A stretch of 64,000 nucleotides of DNA, taken from the NCBI GenBank assembly GCA_001795455.1, contig MGPB01000004.1, forward strand, positions 84,987-148,986, in the 5' to 3' direction. The translations under genes were made by a program, and so were the position numbers. Within the stretch, counting starts at the first letter, position 1, and each line of letters opens with the position of its first letter. Source of the stretch: Curvibacter sp. GWA2_63_95. GTDB lineage: Bacteria; Pseudomonadota; Gammaproteobacteria; Burkholderiales; Burkholderiaceae_C. Shown here piece by piece: positions 11,855 through 22,326 of the stretch. Below the pieces are notes generated by a model that saw only the letters and a list, made by a program, of their open reading frames with translations, searched no databases and was not told the DNA's origin.

Positions 11855-11917
11855 TCCCAAGCCTGACCGGAGGCCTGCCTGTCTGAGGGCAGGCGCCAGC
11901 TGCAGCGCCCCTTGGGA
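11855..11917 (-). ncRNA. S-adenosylhomocysteine (SAH) riboswitch
   Basis: On the minus strand the leader of metH1 shows the SAH aptamer layout. P1 is TCCCAAG (11911-11917) pairing with CTTGGGA (11855-11861). The conserved core GGGGCGCTGCAGC follows the 5' arm, then a variable hairpin with a perfect 7-bp stem (GCCTGCC with GGCAGGC), and AGGC just before the 3' arm of P1. The class is known upstream of ahcY and metH in beta- and gamma-proteobacteria, where SAH turns expression on. It should control metH1, the oxidoreductase and metH2 together. No strong intrinsic terminator is seen between it and metH1, so control may act on ribosome access. Confidence 0.87.
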
Positions 11918-11932
11918 AGGGCCGATTTTAGT

Positions 11933-14200
11933 TCACAAAGTGCTGGCCGTGCCGTGAGCCGGCAAAAGCAAGACCTGGTCCAGCGGCATCGGGTAGCCGA
12001 CTGCATAGCCCTGTGCGTAGTGCACGCCAAAGCCGCGCAACAGGTCCAGGATGGCCAGGTTTTCGACAAACTCGGCCACGGTCGCCTTGCCCATGAGGCA
12101 GCCAATCTCGTGGATGGACTTGACCATGGCCAGGCTGACCGCGTCGGTGGCAATGTCGCGCACAAACTGGCCGTCGATCTTGAGCACGTCCACCGGCAGG
12201 TTGCGCAGGTACGCAAACGAAGACAGCCCGCTGCCGAAGTCGTCCAGCGAGAGCCGGCAGCCCAGTCGGCGCAGGGTGGCAATGAAGTCCTGGGCCGCGT
12301 GCAGGTTGCCGATGGCGGCGGTTTCGGTGATCTCGAAGCACAGCTTGTGGCAGGGCATGGGCGTGGCGGCCAGGGTCTCCAGCACAAAAGCCATGAACTG
12401 GGGGTCCCCCAGCGACTGGCCCGAGAGATTGATCGAGCACTGCTCAATCTGGTCCTGGTGCGCCACCATCCATGCCAGCGCATGGCGCACCACCCAGCGG
12501 TCCACCCGGGTCGCCAGGTGGTAGCGCTCGACCGCCGGCATGAATTCGCCCGGCAGCACCAACCGCCCATTGACGTCGCGCATGCGCAGCAAAAACTCGC
12601 AGTGCAGGCCACGCACGGCCCCCCCGCCAATCGGCACGATGGGCTGGGCATAGAGCACAAAACGGTCGTTGCGCAGGGCGTTCTCAATGCGGCTCACCCA
12701 CTCCATGACGCCGTAGCGCTGGGCCAGCGCCGGGTCGTCGGTGGCATAGACGTGGATGCGGCCCCGCCCCGCATCCTTGGCCACATAGCAGGCACTGTCG
12801 GCCGCCTGCAGCAGCGCGCCTACGCTTTCGCTCTGCGCATCCAGCTGCACCATGCCAATGCTCACCCCCACACCAAAGCTTTGGTCCTGCCAGACAAAGC
12901 GGTAGCTGGCCAGGCGCTGCTGCATCTGCTCGGCCAGGCGCAGGGCCTGGGGCAGCGTCTGCTCGGTCAGCACCACGCCGAATTCGTCGCCGCCCAGGCG
13001 GCACAGGTGGTCCTGCGGACCCAGCACCTCCAAAAACAGCTGGGCCACTTGGCGCAGCAGCGCGTCGCCCGCGCCGTGGCCACAGGTGTCGTTCACCACC
13101 TTGAACTCGTCCAGGTCCAGGTAACACAACACGTGGGTCTGGGCCTGCTCACGGGTGCGGGCAAAACACTGGGCCAGCGTGGCTTCAAAGGCGCGGCGGT
13201 TGCCCAGCCCGGTCAGCTCGTCGTGCGTGGCCTGAAACGCCATTTCGCGGCTCAGACGGCGCTGCTCGGTCACATCCCGAAAGACCAGCACCGCCCCTTG
13301 CACCACTCCATCCGCATCGCGGATGGGGGATACCGCCGCCTCGACCAACACGCGGCCCCGCGCATGGGCCAGGCCCAGCTGCGGGTAACGCTGGGTTTGC
13401 CCCGCTGCCATGGCGCTGGCCACCACATCCAGGTCGGGCGCCAGCTCGCTACCGTCCAGCGGAAATACGGCCTGGTAGGGCCGCCCGATGGACGCCACCA
13501 GCGTGGCCCCCGTCAGGGCTTCGGCCACCGGGTTGATATAAAGCAGCAGACCCTGGGCGTTGGTGGTGATGACGGCATCGCTGATGGCATGCAGGGTGAC
13601 CTGCAAGCGCTCTTTCTCTTGGTACAGCGCATCTTCGGCACGTTTCTGGCGCTCCAGAAAGCGCACCCGGTCCAGCGCTACCGCCACGTGGCCCGCCAGC
13701 GCCTGCATGAAATCGAGCTGCCAGTCCTGCGGCGGGCGCACGCCCTCGACATCGCCAAAGGTGCCCATGCCCACCACCCCCAGCCGCTCTCCGGCCAGCA
13801 GCAGGGGCACATTCACGATGGTGCGGTTGTCCAGCTGCGCCACCACCGCCTTGTTGGTACGCGGGTCGGTGCGGGCGTCATCCACCACCACCACGTGGTC
13901 TGCCGCCAGAATTTCCTCCAGCATGCGATCCCCTGCAATCGGGATGTCCATGGTCTGGGCCATCTGGTGGCGATCCCGGTAGTCGGGGTCCGAGGTCAGC
14001 TGGCTGATGATGGACACAAAGCCGGGCCGCTCCCCCAACAGGGCCAGCCAGGCATGGGCATAGCCCAGCACCTCGTCCACCACGGGAGCCACCGCGCCCA
14101 GAATGTCTGGCAGAGTCCGGGCACGCTCCAGACGCTTGCACAGCTGCAGCAGGGCTTTGGTGGGGTGTTGCGCATCCGGGGCGCTCTGGGGGTCCGTCAT
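11933..14200 (-). CDS. GAF-PAS-GGDEF-EAL c-di-GMP signalling protein
   Basis: 755-residue cytoplasmic sensor enzyme. GAF occupies about residues 10-170, PAS about 180-300, GGDEF about 310-470 and EAL about 485-740; no membrane segment is seen. The cyclase site RLGGDEF is intact, but the inhibitory site reads GPQD instead of RxxD. The EAL signature is EFL (LHCEFLLRM) and the late motif is VAEFVE. The Glu, DDFG and KID residues that hold metal are kept, so phosphodiesterase activity remains possible. ATG 14200 is the best start before GAF. Transcribed alone, ending just upstream of the metH riboswitch. Confidence 0.92.
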   Translation of the reverse strand: MTDPQSAPDAQHPTKALLQLCKRLERARTLPDILGAVAPVVDEVLGYAHAWLALLGERPGFVSIISQLTSDPDYRDRHQMAQTMDIPIAGDRMLEEILAADHVVVVDDARTDPRTNKAVVAQLDNRTIVNVPLLLAGERLGVVGMGTFGDVEGVRPPQDWQLDFMQALAGHVAVALDRVRFLERQKRAEDALYQEKERLQVTLHAISDAVITTNAQGLLLYINPVAEALTGATLVASIGRPYQAVFPLDGSELAPDLDVVASAMAAGQTQRYPQLGLAHARGRVLVEAAVSPIRDADGVVQGAVLVFRDVTEQRRLSREMAFQATHDELTGLGNRRAFEATLAQCFARTREQAQTHVLCYLDLDEFKVVNDTCGHGAGDALLRQVAQLFLEVLGPQDHLCRLGGDEFGVVLTEQTLPQALRLAEQMQQRLASYRFVWQDQSFGVGVSIGMVQLDAQSESVGALLQAADSACYVAKDAGRGRIHVYATDDPALAQRYGVMEWVSRIENALRNDRFVLYAQPIVPIGGGAVRGLHCEFLLRMRDVNGRLVLPGEFMPAVERYHLATRVDRWVVRHALAWMVAHQDQIEQCSINLSGQSLGDPQFMAFVLETLAATPMPCHKLCFEITETAAIGNLHAAQDFIATLRRLGCRLSLDDFGSGLSSFAYLRNLPVDVLKIDGQFVRDIATDAVSLAMVKSIHEIGCLMGKATVAEFVENLAILDLLRGFGVHYAQGYAVGYPMPLDQVLLLPAHGTASTL

Positions 14201-14295
14201 GAGCGTTGAGTGTAGCCATGGGCATGCCCGACAATAAGCGCCCGGGCCGCGAAAAACCGCCACACTGCCCAACTGTTCACATTATTGATGTTTTA

Positions 14296-14336
14296 GGCCT
14301 CTAGCCCCCGTAGACATTGCGCGACAAGCTCCTGTT

Positions 14337-14344
<8 letters not shown>
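14296..14344 (-). repeat. 49-bp dispersed repeat, copy C (overlaps recQ start)
   Basis: On the minus strand: GCTATCAAAACAGGAGC, then TTGTCGCGCA, then CTACGGGGGCTAGAGGCC. It lies in the divergent gap between the GGDEF/EAL gene and recQ and contains the TTG used as the recQ start. Confidence 0.87.
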
Positions 14345-16220
<1,876 letters not shown>

Positions 16221-16243
16221 ATCTCAGCGCCGGGGGCAGGCAC

Positions 16244-16537
16244 TCAGTGGCGGTGGAAACCGCTCTCGTAGGCCATGGCGGCGCCCGACATGGTGTTTTG
16301 CAAGCGCTGGATAGCGCGCATGTGACGCGCAGCGCACGCGGCGTCGGCCGCTTTGGCCCGGTGGTGTTGCACCAAGGCCTGGAATTTGGCGCGGCAGGCC
16401 TCCAGGGCACCGGCGAAGTTCAGGGCGATGTAGGCCGAATGGTCTGCATGGGTTTGGCGGAATTCGCCAGACCAGTAGTCAAACAGCTGCCACTTGTAGG
16501 TGCCTTTTTCAGGCACTTGGATCGTGTCTCGGTGCAT
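16244..16537 (-). CDS. Hypothetical protein (97 residues)
   Basis: Small soluble protein, not recognised. It begins MHRDTIQVPEKGTYKWQLFDYWSGEFRQ-like text, then a helical region with several His and Ala, and ends ESGFHRH. No signal peptide or membrane segment. ATG 16537 is assigned because the upstream extension has shadow-like composition; the ribosome site is weak. Convergent with recQ (23-bp gap). Codon positions look coding (G/C third bases), but function is unknown. Confidence 0.6.
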   Translation of the reverse strand: MHRDTIQVPEKGTYKWQLFDYWSGEFRQTHADHSAYIALNFAGALEACRAKFQALVQHHRAKAADAACAARHMRAIQRLQNTMSGAAMAYESGFHRH

Positions 16538-16696
16538 AGTTGCCGCGCTAAGAGAAGGAAATAGACGCCAGTGCGGCCCCAGGAGTCCAACGTGGGCTGC
16601 GGTTTGGCGTCCGCATGAGCCTTTCACGCACCAAGGGGGGGATCGGTTGACAGCCGGTTCAAATAATTACAAAAGGGTTACCAGAACGGTGCATCT

Positions 16697-19024
16697 TCAG
16701 TGCACAAAGCCCATGGACCGGCGCTCGCGCACCTCGGGTTTGAGCCGGTGTTCGGCTTCCAGTTGCTCCAGAAACTCGTCTGGCTCCAGCACGGTGCCCA
16801 GAATGTCCGCCTGGCGGCGCACCGCGGCGACATCGCCCAGGCAGAGCTGGTCCAAGGCCGCCAGGCGGCTGGCCAGCGTCGCGGGCAAAGCCTCCAGTCC
16901 CGGACAGGCCTCGGCCAGAAACACCGCCTCGCGCTGCGCCGGGCTCAAAGGCAGGAACTCAATCTTGAAGGTAAAGCGGCGCAAGGCCGCCGGGTCCAGC
17001 CGGTCCATCAGGTTGGTGGTGCAAATGAACACGCCGCGGTAACGCTCCATGCCCTGCAGCATCTCGTTCACCTCGGTGACCTCGTAGTTGCGCTGGGCGC
17101 TGCGCCGGTCTTGCAAAAAACTATCGGCTTCGTCCAGCAACAGCACCGCACCCTCAGACTCGGCCTCGCGGAACATGGCGGCCATGGCCTGCTCGGTCTC
17201 ACCAATGTATTTGCTCAGCAGGTGGCTGGCCTGGCGCACCAGCAGGGGGCGGCCCAGCGCCATGGCCATGTGTTCGGCCAGCGCTGTTTTGCCGCTGCCG
17301 GGCGGTCCATAGAAACACAACGTGCCATGGCCACGGGTTTTCAGCGCCTGCACCACGCGCCCGATGTCGTAGCGGCTTTGCAGGTGCAGCAGCTCCAGGC
17401 GGTAGGCACTCAGCGCCGTGGGTGTGGTCACGGCCTGCGCCGCATTGCCCAGCGCCAGATCCGCGTTTTTGAGCTGGCGCTCAATCAGGGCCTCCAGAGC
17501 CTCCCCAGCCAGGGCGGTATCGACGGGATCACGGGCCAGCGTGGCGAAGCGGGCCGCGGTGCGTATTTGGGCGGGCGTCAGGCCTTTGCGGCTGCTCAGG
17601 CGTGCCACAAACCCCTCCGACACCGGCACTTCGGCCAGGGTTTTGCGGACCAGCGCCTCGCGGGCCCCCGGTGGTGGCGATTTGAGCTCCAGGTGGTAGG
17701 CAAAGCGGCGGCGAAATGCCGGGTCAATCTGCTCAATGCGGTTGGTGACCCACAGCGTGGGCACGGCATTCGACTCCAACACCTGATTGACCCAGGCCTT
17801 GCCACTCACGCTGCCGCTGGCCGGTGCGGCCGAAGCGTCCGCCCGGGCAATCAGGTGTGCGGCCTCGCTGGAGAGCGGCGGAAACACGTCCTCTACCTCG
17901 TCAAACAAGAGCGCGGCCTGGGCGCTCCCCTTGAGGAACACCTGGGCGATTTGCAGCGAGCGGTAACGGTCGCGCCCACTCAGGGAATTGCCATCACGGT
18001 CGGCGTATTCCACCTCGAACAACTCCAGCCCCGCCTGCTGGGCCACCACCTTGGCCAACTCGGTCTTGCCGGTCCCCGGGGGGCCATACAGCAGCACATT
18101 GATGCCCGCCTCCTTGCGCGCCACAGCGTTGGCCAGCAGGCTGCACAACACGGCCGCGTCTTCGGCCACAAAGCTGAAGTCCTGCAAACCCAGCTGGCTT
18201 TTGGTGGACAGGCGGGTGAACACGGCCATCAGCTCCGCCTGGTCGCGGTACCGGCGCATCAGCACAGGGGGCAGCTTTTCGCTGACCTTCATGAGGTCGG
18301 CCAGGTCGGTGATGTTGTGTTCGGAGATCAGGTTTTCCACCAGCCCAATGCGCTCCAGGCGCGAGCCCGCACGCAACGCCTCGCCCAACTCCTGGGCACT
18401 CACGCCCGCCACGTCGGCAATGGCGGCGTAGGCTTCGGGCGCGTTATTGACCTTGAACTCCACCAGAATGCTGCGCATGTCGCGCTGGTAACGCGCCAAC
18501 GTGCCATACAACAAGAGCGCCCGCTCCGCCTTGTTCAGTTGCAAGAGCCCGGCCAGGGCGTCGATGTTTTTCTCCACCAAAGTGGGCTGCTTTTTCAACG
18601 CATGGCGCAGCCACTCCCCGGTGACCGAGAGCACGCTAATCAGGTCTTTGGGCTGGTCCTTGGCGTATTCGTCCAGAAAGAAGAACAGGGTGGCCTCGTC
18701 ATAGGGACCACACCATTGGCCATAACGCGCCAGGAACTCCGAGGCATCCAGCGTCTCGTGGCCGCGCCACAGCTCGTTGCCCTGGCATCGCCGAGCCAGA
18801 AACTCACGCAAGCGGCCCAACACCGACACCGGCCAGACCAGGTGCCGCCCGGCCAGGCCCACTACGCCATTGAAATCGCGCCGCACATTGAAATTGGCCC
18901 CTTGGCGCGCCGCCAGCGTGAGCACAAAGTGGGAACACATCAGATCCAGCACCGGCGCCTCTTGCAGGCCCGGTGAGGGAATGAGATGTCCACCCTGGGA
19001 GGGGAACAGCGTACGCTTGACCAT
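16697..19024 (-). CDS. Tandem AAA+ ATPase
   Basis: 775-residue cytoplasmic protein with two AAA+ modules after an unrecognised helical N-terminal region of about 300 residues. Module 1 (about residues 315-500) has Walker A YGPPGTGKTE, Walker B LLFDEVEDVF, and WVTNRIEQIDPAFRRRF with the sensor and arginine finger. Module 2 (about residues 560-720) has FYGPPGSGKTA, LLLDEADSF and a similar TTNLMDRLDPAALRRF. Both look catalytically complete. GGAGG precedes ATG 19024. It stands alone, and no partner protease, nuclease or TIR gene is adjacent. Likely an unfolding or remodelling machine with unknown substrate. Confidence 0.88.
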   Translation of the reverse strand: MVKRTLFPSQGGHLIPSPGLQEAPVLDLMCSHFVLTLAARQGANFNVRRDFNGVVGLAGRHLVWPVSVLGRLREFLARRCQGNELWRGHETLDASEFLARYGQWCGPYDEATLFFFLDEYAKDQPKDLISVLSVTGEWLRHALKKQPTLVEKNIDALAGLLQLNKAERALLLYGTLARYQRDMRSILVEFKVNNAPEAYAAIADVAGVSAQELGEALRAGSRLERIGLVENLISEHNITDLADLMKVSEKLPPVLMRRYRDQAELMAVFTRLSTKSQLGLQDFSFVAEDAAVLCSLLANAVARKEAGINVLLYGPPGTGKTELAKVVAQQAGLELFEVEYADRDGNSLSGRDRYRSLQIAQVFLKGSAQAALLFDEVEDVFPPLSSEAAHLIARADASAAPASGSVSGKAWVNQVLESNAVPTLWVTNRIEQIDPAFRRRFAYHLELKSPPPGAREALVRKTLAEVPVSEGFVARLSSRKGLTPAQIRTAARFATLARDPVDTALAGEALEALIERQLKNADLALGNAAQAVTTPTALSAYRLELLHLQSRYDIGRVVQALKTRGHGTLCFYGPPGSGKTALAEHMAMALGRPLLVRQASHLLSKYIGETEQAMAAMFREAESEGAVLLLDEADSFLQDRRSAQRNYEVTEVNEMLQGMERYRGVFICTTNLMDRLDPAALRRFTFKIEFLPLSPAQREAVFLAEACPGLEALPATLASRLAALDQLCLGDVAAVRRQADILGTVLEPDEFLEQLEAEHRLKPEVRERRSMGFVH

Positions 19025-19200
19025 CCAAACGCCTCCAGCACAGTGAGGTGCTGAAATGACGATAGCGCAGTCTGGGCCAAGATGGAAGCCACGGACCCCA
19101 GATTTCCACAAAGCGCGCAGAAGTCACCCGCGCAGGCAGCAACACCGGATGGGTGTGGGTAAAATTCCGGCTTTCCAATCGAAGAACCCAAGGATCCACC

Positions 19201-19341
19201 ATGTCCGCACCTGACAACCACGCCAACAACCATGCCACCGACCCCGTGGACGAAGTGGTGCCTTTGATGCCCATCGTGTTGCCTATCGTGGGCGGCGTAT
19301 TGATGTTCCTGTTGGCGTTCATCGCCGTGTCGATGGCCTGA
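19201..19341 (+). CDS. Small single-pass membrane protein (46 residues)
   Basis: Not recognised. A polar, His/Asn/Asp-rich N-terminus (MSAPDNHANNHATDPVDEV) is followed by one hydrophobic helix, LMPIVLPIVGGVLMFLLAFIAV, to the end. The ATG at 19201 is 3 nt after GGATCC-like sequence with a weak ribosome site. Good codon positions and a clear membrane helix argue for a real gene. It is divergent from the AAA+ gene and has its own downstream hairpin. Confidence 0.65.
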   Translation: MSAPDNHANNHATDPVDEVVPLMPIVLPIVGGVLMFLLAFIAVSMA

Positions 19342-19773
19342 ACCTGCCTCAATTACCCGCACGCGCCCCTCCGTAGGCGCGTGTCACGGGTCGCCGGGTT
19401 GGAGGCACACTGCGCTGCCTCGCCCTGCGGGCCCCTGCACCAAGGCAGGCCGCCCCCACTCTCCTCCCACCCCAGACATTCCGCATTCAGGCCTCGCGCC
19501 ACGACCTGGTCAACCACGTTCGCGCAACATTCGGCATGCCGCAAATTTTCACAATGTAGAAATGGTACGATTCACAAGCATTTACCAATGCAATTAATGC
19601 ATAGTTATTCGAGGTAATCGCTTCGTAACTTCGGTACCAGTTCTTAGAATTCACGAGAAGCGCTTGGTTGCAGGGTCCCTCAGTCCCGGCCGAGCCGTCT
19701 TCTCAAAGTTGCAGGCAGCCGGCCTTGTGGCCCCCGATTTTGAAAAGACGTTTTTCAAACTTAGGAGCTTTTC
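19342..19773. other. 432-bp non-coding region, including the pckG leader
   Basis: The first part is GC-rich with a 7-bp hairpin, ACGCGCC (19361-19367) with GGCGCGT (19376-19382), after the small membrane gene. The region from about 19540 to 19660 is AT-rich and contains ATGCA-N5-TGCAT (19588-19602); it probably holds the pckG promoter, but I could not place convincing -35/-10 boxes. TTTGAAAA (19739-19746) and TTTTCAAA (19752-19759) form an inverted repeat just before the AGGAG of pckG. I see no coding sequence here. Confidence 0.6.
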
Positions 19774-21657
19774 ATGAACGCACCCGTGATGCAGGGCCTG
19801 ACCCTCAACACCCCCAGCTATGTCAAAAACCCCCGTCTGATTGCCTGGGTGGCCGACATGGTGGCCCTGTGCAAACCCAAAGATGTAGTTTGGTGCGATG
19901 GTTCCGAAGAGGAATACCAGCGCCTGTGCCAGCAACTGGTGGATCTCGGCACCTTCAAGAAGTTGAACCCCGCCAAGCGCCCCAACAGCTTTCTGGCCTG
20001 CTCGGACCCCAGCGATGTGGCCCGCGTGGAAGACCGCACCTTCATCTGCTCCGAGAAAAAGGAAAACGCCGGCCCTACCAACAACTGGATGGCCCCCGCC
20101 GACATGCGCACCCTGCTGCAAACCGGCACGGCAAGCGAAAAAGCCCTCTTCGACGGCTGCATGCAAGGTCGCACCATGTATGTGGTGCCCTTCTCCATGG
20201 GCCCGCTGGGTTCGCACATCGCCCACATTGGCATTGAACTGACCGACAGCCCCTACGTGGCGGTGAACCAGCGCATCATGACCCGCATGGGCAAAGCCGT
20301 GTTCGATGTGATTGGTGTGGACGGCGCCTTTGTGCCCTGCGTGCACACGGTGGGCGCACCGTTGCAGCCGGGCCAGACCGACGTGAAGTGGCCATGCAAC
20401 AAGACCAAGTACATCGTGCACTACCCCGAGACGCGCGAGATCTGGAGCTACGGCTCAGGCTACGGTGGCAATGCCTTGCTGGGCAAGAAGTGTTTTGCGC
20501 TGCGCATTGCCTCCAACATGGGCCGCGACCAAGGTTGGCTGGCGGAGCACATGCTGATCCTGGGCGTGACCAATCCCGAGGGCAAGAAGTACCACGTAGC
20601 GGCCGCCTTCCCCAGCGCCTGTGGCAAGACCAACTTCTCCATGCTGGTGCCACCCGCCGGCTTTGAGGGCTGGAAGGTCACTACCATCGGTGACGACATC
20701 GCCTGGATCAAACCCAGTGCGGACGGCAAGCTGTACGCGATCAACCCCGAGGCGGGTTACTTTGGTGTGGCACCCGGCACCAACTTCCACACCAATCCCA
20801 ACTGCATGGCCAGCCTGGACAAAAACGTGATCTTCACGAACGTTGCGCTGACCGATGACGGCGATGTGTGGTGGGAAGGCATGGAAAAAGACACCGGCGG
20901 CCTGCCAGACCACCTGATCGACTGGCAGGGCAAGGACTGGACGCCCGCAATTGCCAAGGAAACGGGCGCCAAGGCTGCCCACCCGAATGCCCGCTTCACC
21001 GTGGCCGCTGGCAACAACCCTGCACTGGATAGCCAGTGGGACGATGCCAACGGCGTGGCGATTGACGCTTTCATCTTCGGTGGCCGCCGCTCCACCACCG
21101 TGCCGCTGGTGACCGAAGCGCGCAACTGGACCGAAGGTGTGTACATGGCTGCGACCATGGGCTCCGAGACCACCGCCGCCGCCGTGGGCCAAATGGGCGT
21201 CGTGCGCCGCGACCCCTTTGCCATGCTGCCCTTCATGGGCTACAACATGAGCGACTACTTCCAGCACTGGCTCACCATCGGTGCCAAGCTGGCCAACGCT
21301 GGCGCCAAACAGCCCAAGATTTTCACCACCAACTGGTTCCGCAAGGGCGATGACGGTAAGTTCGTCTGGCCCGGCTATGGCGACAACATGCGCGTGCTGA
21401 AGTGGATGATCGACCGCATCGAAGGCAAGGCCAGCGGCACCGAGACCGGTTTTGGCGTGGCGCCTCAATATTCCGAAATCAACTGGACCGGCCTGGACTT
21501 CAGCCAGGCCCAGTTTGACTCCGTGACCAGCCTGAACAAAGACGACTGGAAGGCTGAAATCGCCTTGCACACCGAGCTGTTCACTCAACTGGCCTACCAC
21601 TTGCCGAAGGAACTCGAAGAGACCAAAACCCAACTGGCACAGCGCCTCGCTGCCTGA
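19774..21657 (+). CDS. pckG: Phosphoenolpyruvate carboxykinase (GTP)
   Basis: Gluconeogenic enzyme converting oxaloacetate and GTP to PEP, CO2 and GDP; 627 residues, the normal length for the GTP class. The P-loop [12 protein letters not shown] carries the reactive Cys of GTP-dependent PEPCK (about residues 285-296). [12 protein letters not shown] near residue 455, with its paired Arg, and the mobile lid region GSETTAAA near residue 480 fit the family. AGGAG lies 7 nt upstream of the ATG. Single-gene unit closed by a clear terminator. Confidence 0.97.
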   Translation: MNAPVMQGLTLNTPSYVKNPRLIAWVADMVALCKPKDVVWCDGSEEEYQRLCQQLVDLGTFKKLNPAKRPNSFLACSDPSDVARVEDRTFICSEKKENAGPTNNWMAPADMRTLLQTGTASEKALFDGCMQGRTMYVVPFSMGPLGSHIAHIGIELTDSPYVAVNQRIMTRMGKAVFDVIGVDGAFVPCVHTVGAPLQPGQTDVKWPCNKTKYIVHYPETREIWSYGSGYGGNALLGKKCFALRIASNMGRDQGWLAEHMLILGVTNPEGKKYHVAAAFPSACGKTNFSMLVPPAGFEGWKVTTIGDDIAWIKPSADGKLYAINPEAGYFGVAPGTNFHTNPNCMASLDKNVIFTNVALTDDGDVWWEGMEKDTGGLPDHLIDWQGKDWTPAIAKETGAKAAHPNARFTVAAGNNPALDSQWDDANGVAIDAFIFGGRRSTTVPLVTEARNWTEGVYMAATMGSETTAAAVGQMGVVRRDPFAMLPFMGYNMSDYFQHWLTIGAKLANAGAKQPKIFTTNWFRKGDDGKFVWPGYGDNMRVLKWMIDRIEGKASGTETGFGVAPQYSEINWTGLDFSQAQFDSVTSLNKDDWKAEIALHTELFTQLAYHLPKELEETKTQLAQRLAA

Positions 21658-21740
21658 GGGTTATCCAAGATCTGGCCCGGCGCATCCCGCCGAGGCTGGG
21701 CGTTGGCCTGCAAAACACCCGTTTGCGGCCGCACCATGCA

Positions 21741-21767
21741 AAAAGCCACCGAACCGGTGGCTTTTTT
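21741..21767 (+). terminator. Rho-independent terminator after pckG
   Basis: GCCACCG (21745-21751) pairs with CGGTGGC (21755-21761), flanked by A4 on the left and T6 on the right, so it can act on both pckG and the convergent small membrane gene. Confidence 0.9.
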
Positions 21768-21804
21768 CTGCCCGCCTGCCTGGCGGGCCCACGAGGGAAG
21801 CGAC

Positions 21805-22197
21805 TTAGGCTTCGTTGCGGCTACGCATCACGGCGTGTTGCAGTTCGGCCATGATGCGGGGGTCGCGGTGGGCGTATTCCCACATTTTTTCTTCCATGCG
21901 GCGCTCTTGGGCCGCGCGGACCCAGCCCATGATCACAGCAGAAGCGGCAGCCGACATCTTGCGCAGGGGAGGAGCCAACAGGGCCAAGGCGGCAAAAGCC
22001 ACGGTCCACAGAGCCACCCAGCCCACCAACAAATGTCCATCCACCCAGGTGTCGATCACTTGGTCGGCCACCACCAGCAAGGCGGACAGCACAGCGGCCA
22101 GCAACATGCCAGCCAAGGTACGGGAGCCTTCTGCCTTGGGGGCGGAAAGTACGGCGGGGGCCGAAGCAAAATACGAGGAAGAGAGTACGGTGGTCAT
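21805..22197 (-). CDS. Hypothetical membrane protein (130 residues)
   Basis: Not recognised. Two hydrophobic helices (about residues 30-50, GMLLAAVLSALLVVADQV, and 57-77, LVGWVALWTVAFAALALLA) are followed by a cationic/acidic cytoplasmic tail (RRMEEKMWEYAHRDPRIMAELQHA). ATG 22197 has AAGGAG at good spacing; upstream in-frame ATGs lack one. Divergent from a LysR gene, with a 12-bp perfect palindrome between them, so it may be that regulator's target. Confidence 0.7.
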   Translation of the reverse strand: MTTVLSSSYFASAPAVLSAPKAEGSRTLAGMLLAAVLSALLVVADQVIDTWVDGHLLVGWVALWTVAFAALALLAPPLRKMSAAASAVIMGWVRAAQERRMEEKMWEYAHRDPRIMAELQHAVMRSRNEA

Positions 22198-22257
22198 GGT
22201 CAACTCCTTGAAAAGGTTGAAGCTCACTGGGATAAATCTTTGAAGTGAGTGAATCAT

Positions 22258-22269
22258 AGGGTTAACCCT
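22258..22269. promoter_or_regulatory. 12-bp palindrome between divergent membrane-protein and lysR genes
   Basis: AGGGTTAACCCT is a perfect palindrome about 60 bp upstream of both start codons, a usual place for a shared operator. It lacks the T-N11-A spacing typical of LysR boxes, so the binding protein is uncertain. Confidence 0.4.
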
Positions 22270-22326
22270 CATGCGACTCAACTTTTGCTTAGTGATGTTT
22301 AGTATTCACCAAAGTTATGATTGACC

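Noticed and set aside
16647..16675. Forward TTGACA promoter near 16647
   Set aside because: No acceptable -10 at 16-18 bp and no plus-strand gene follows.
16700..18976. 758-codon open frame opposite the AAA+ gene
   Set aside because: Gln/His-rich shadow of a GC-rich gene; the minus strand carries two intact AAA+ modules.
16244..19341. Defence island around recQ and the AAA+ ATPase
   Set aside because: No nuclease, methylase, reverse transcriptase, TIR or Cas gene is nearby; the small neighbours have no defence motifs.
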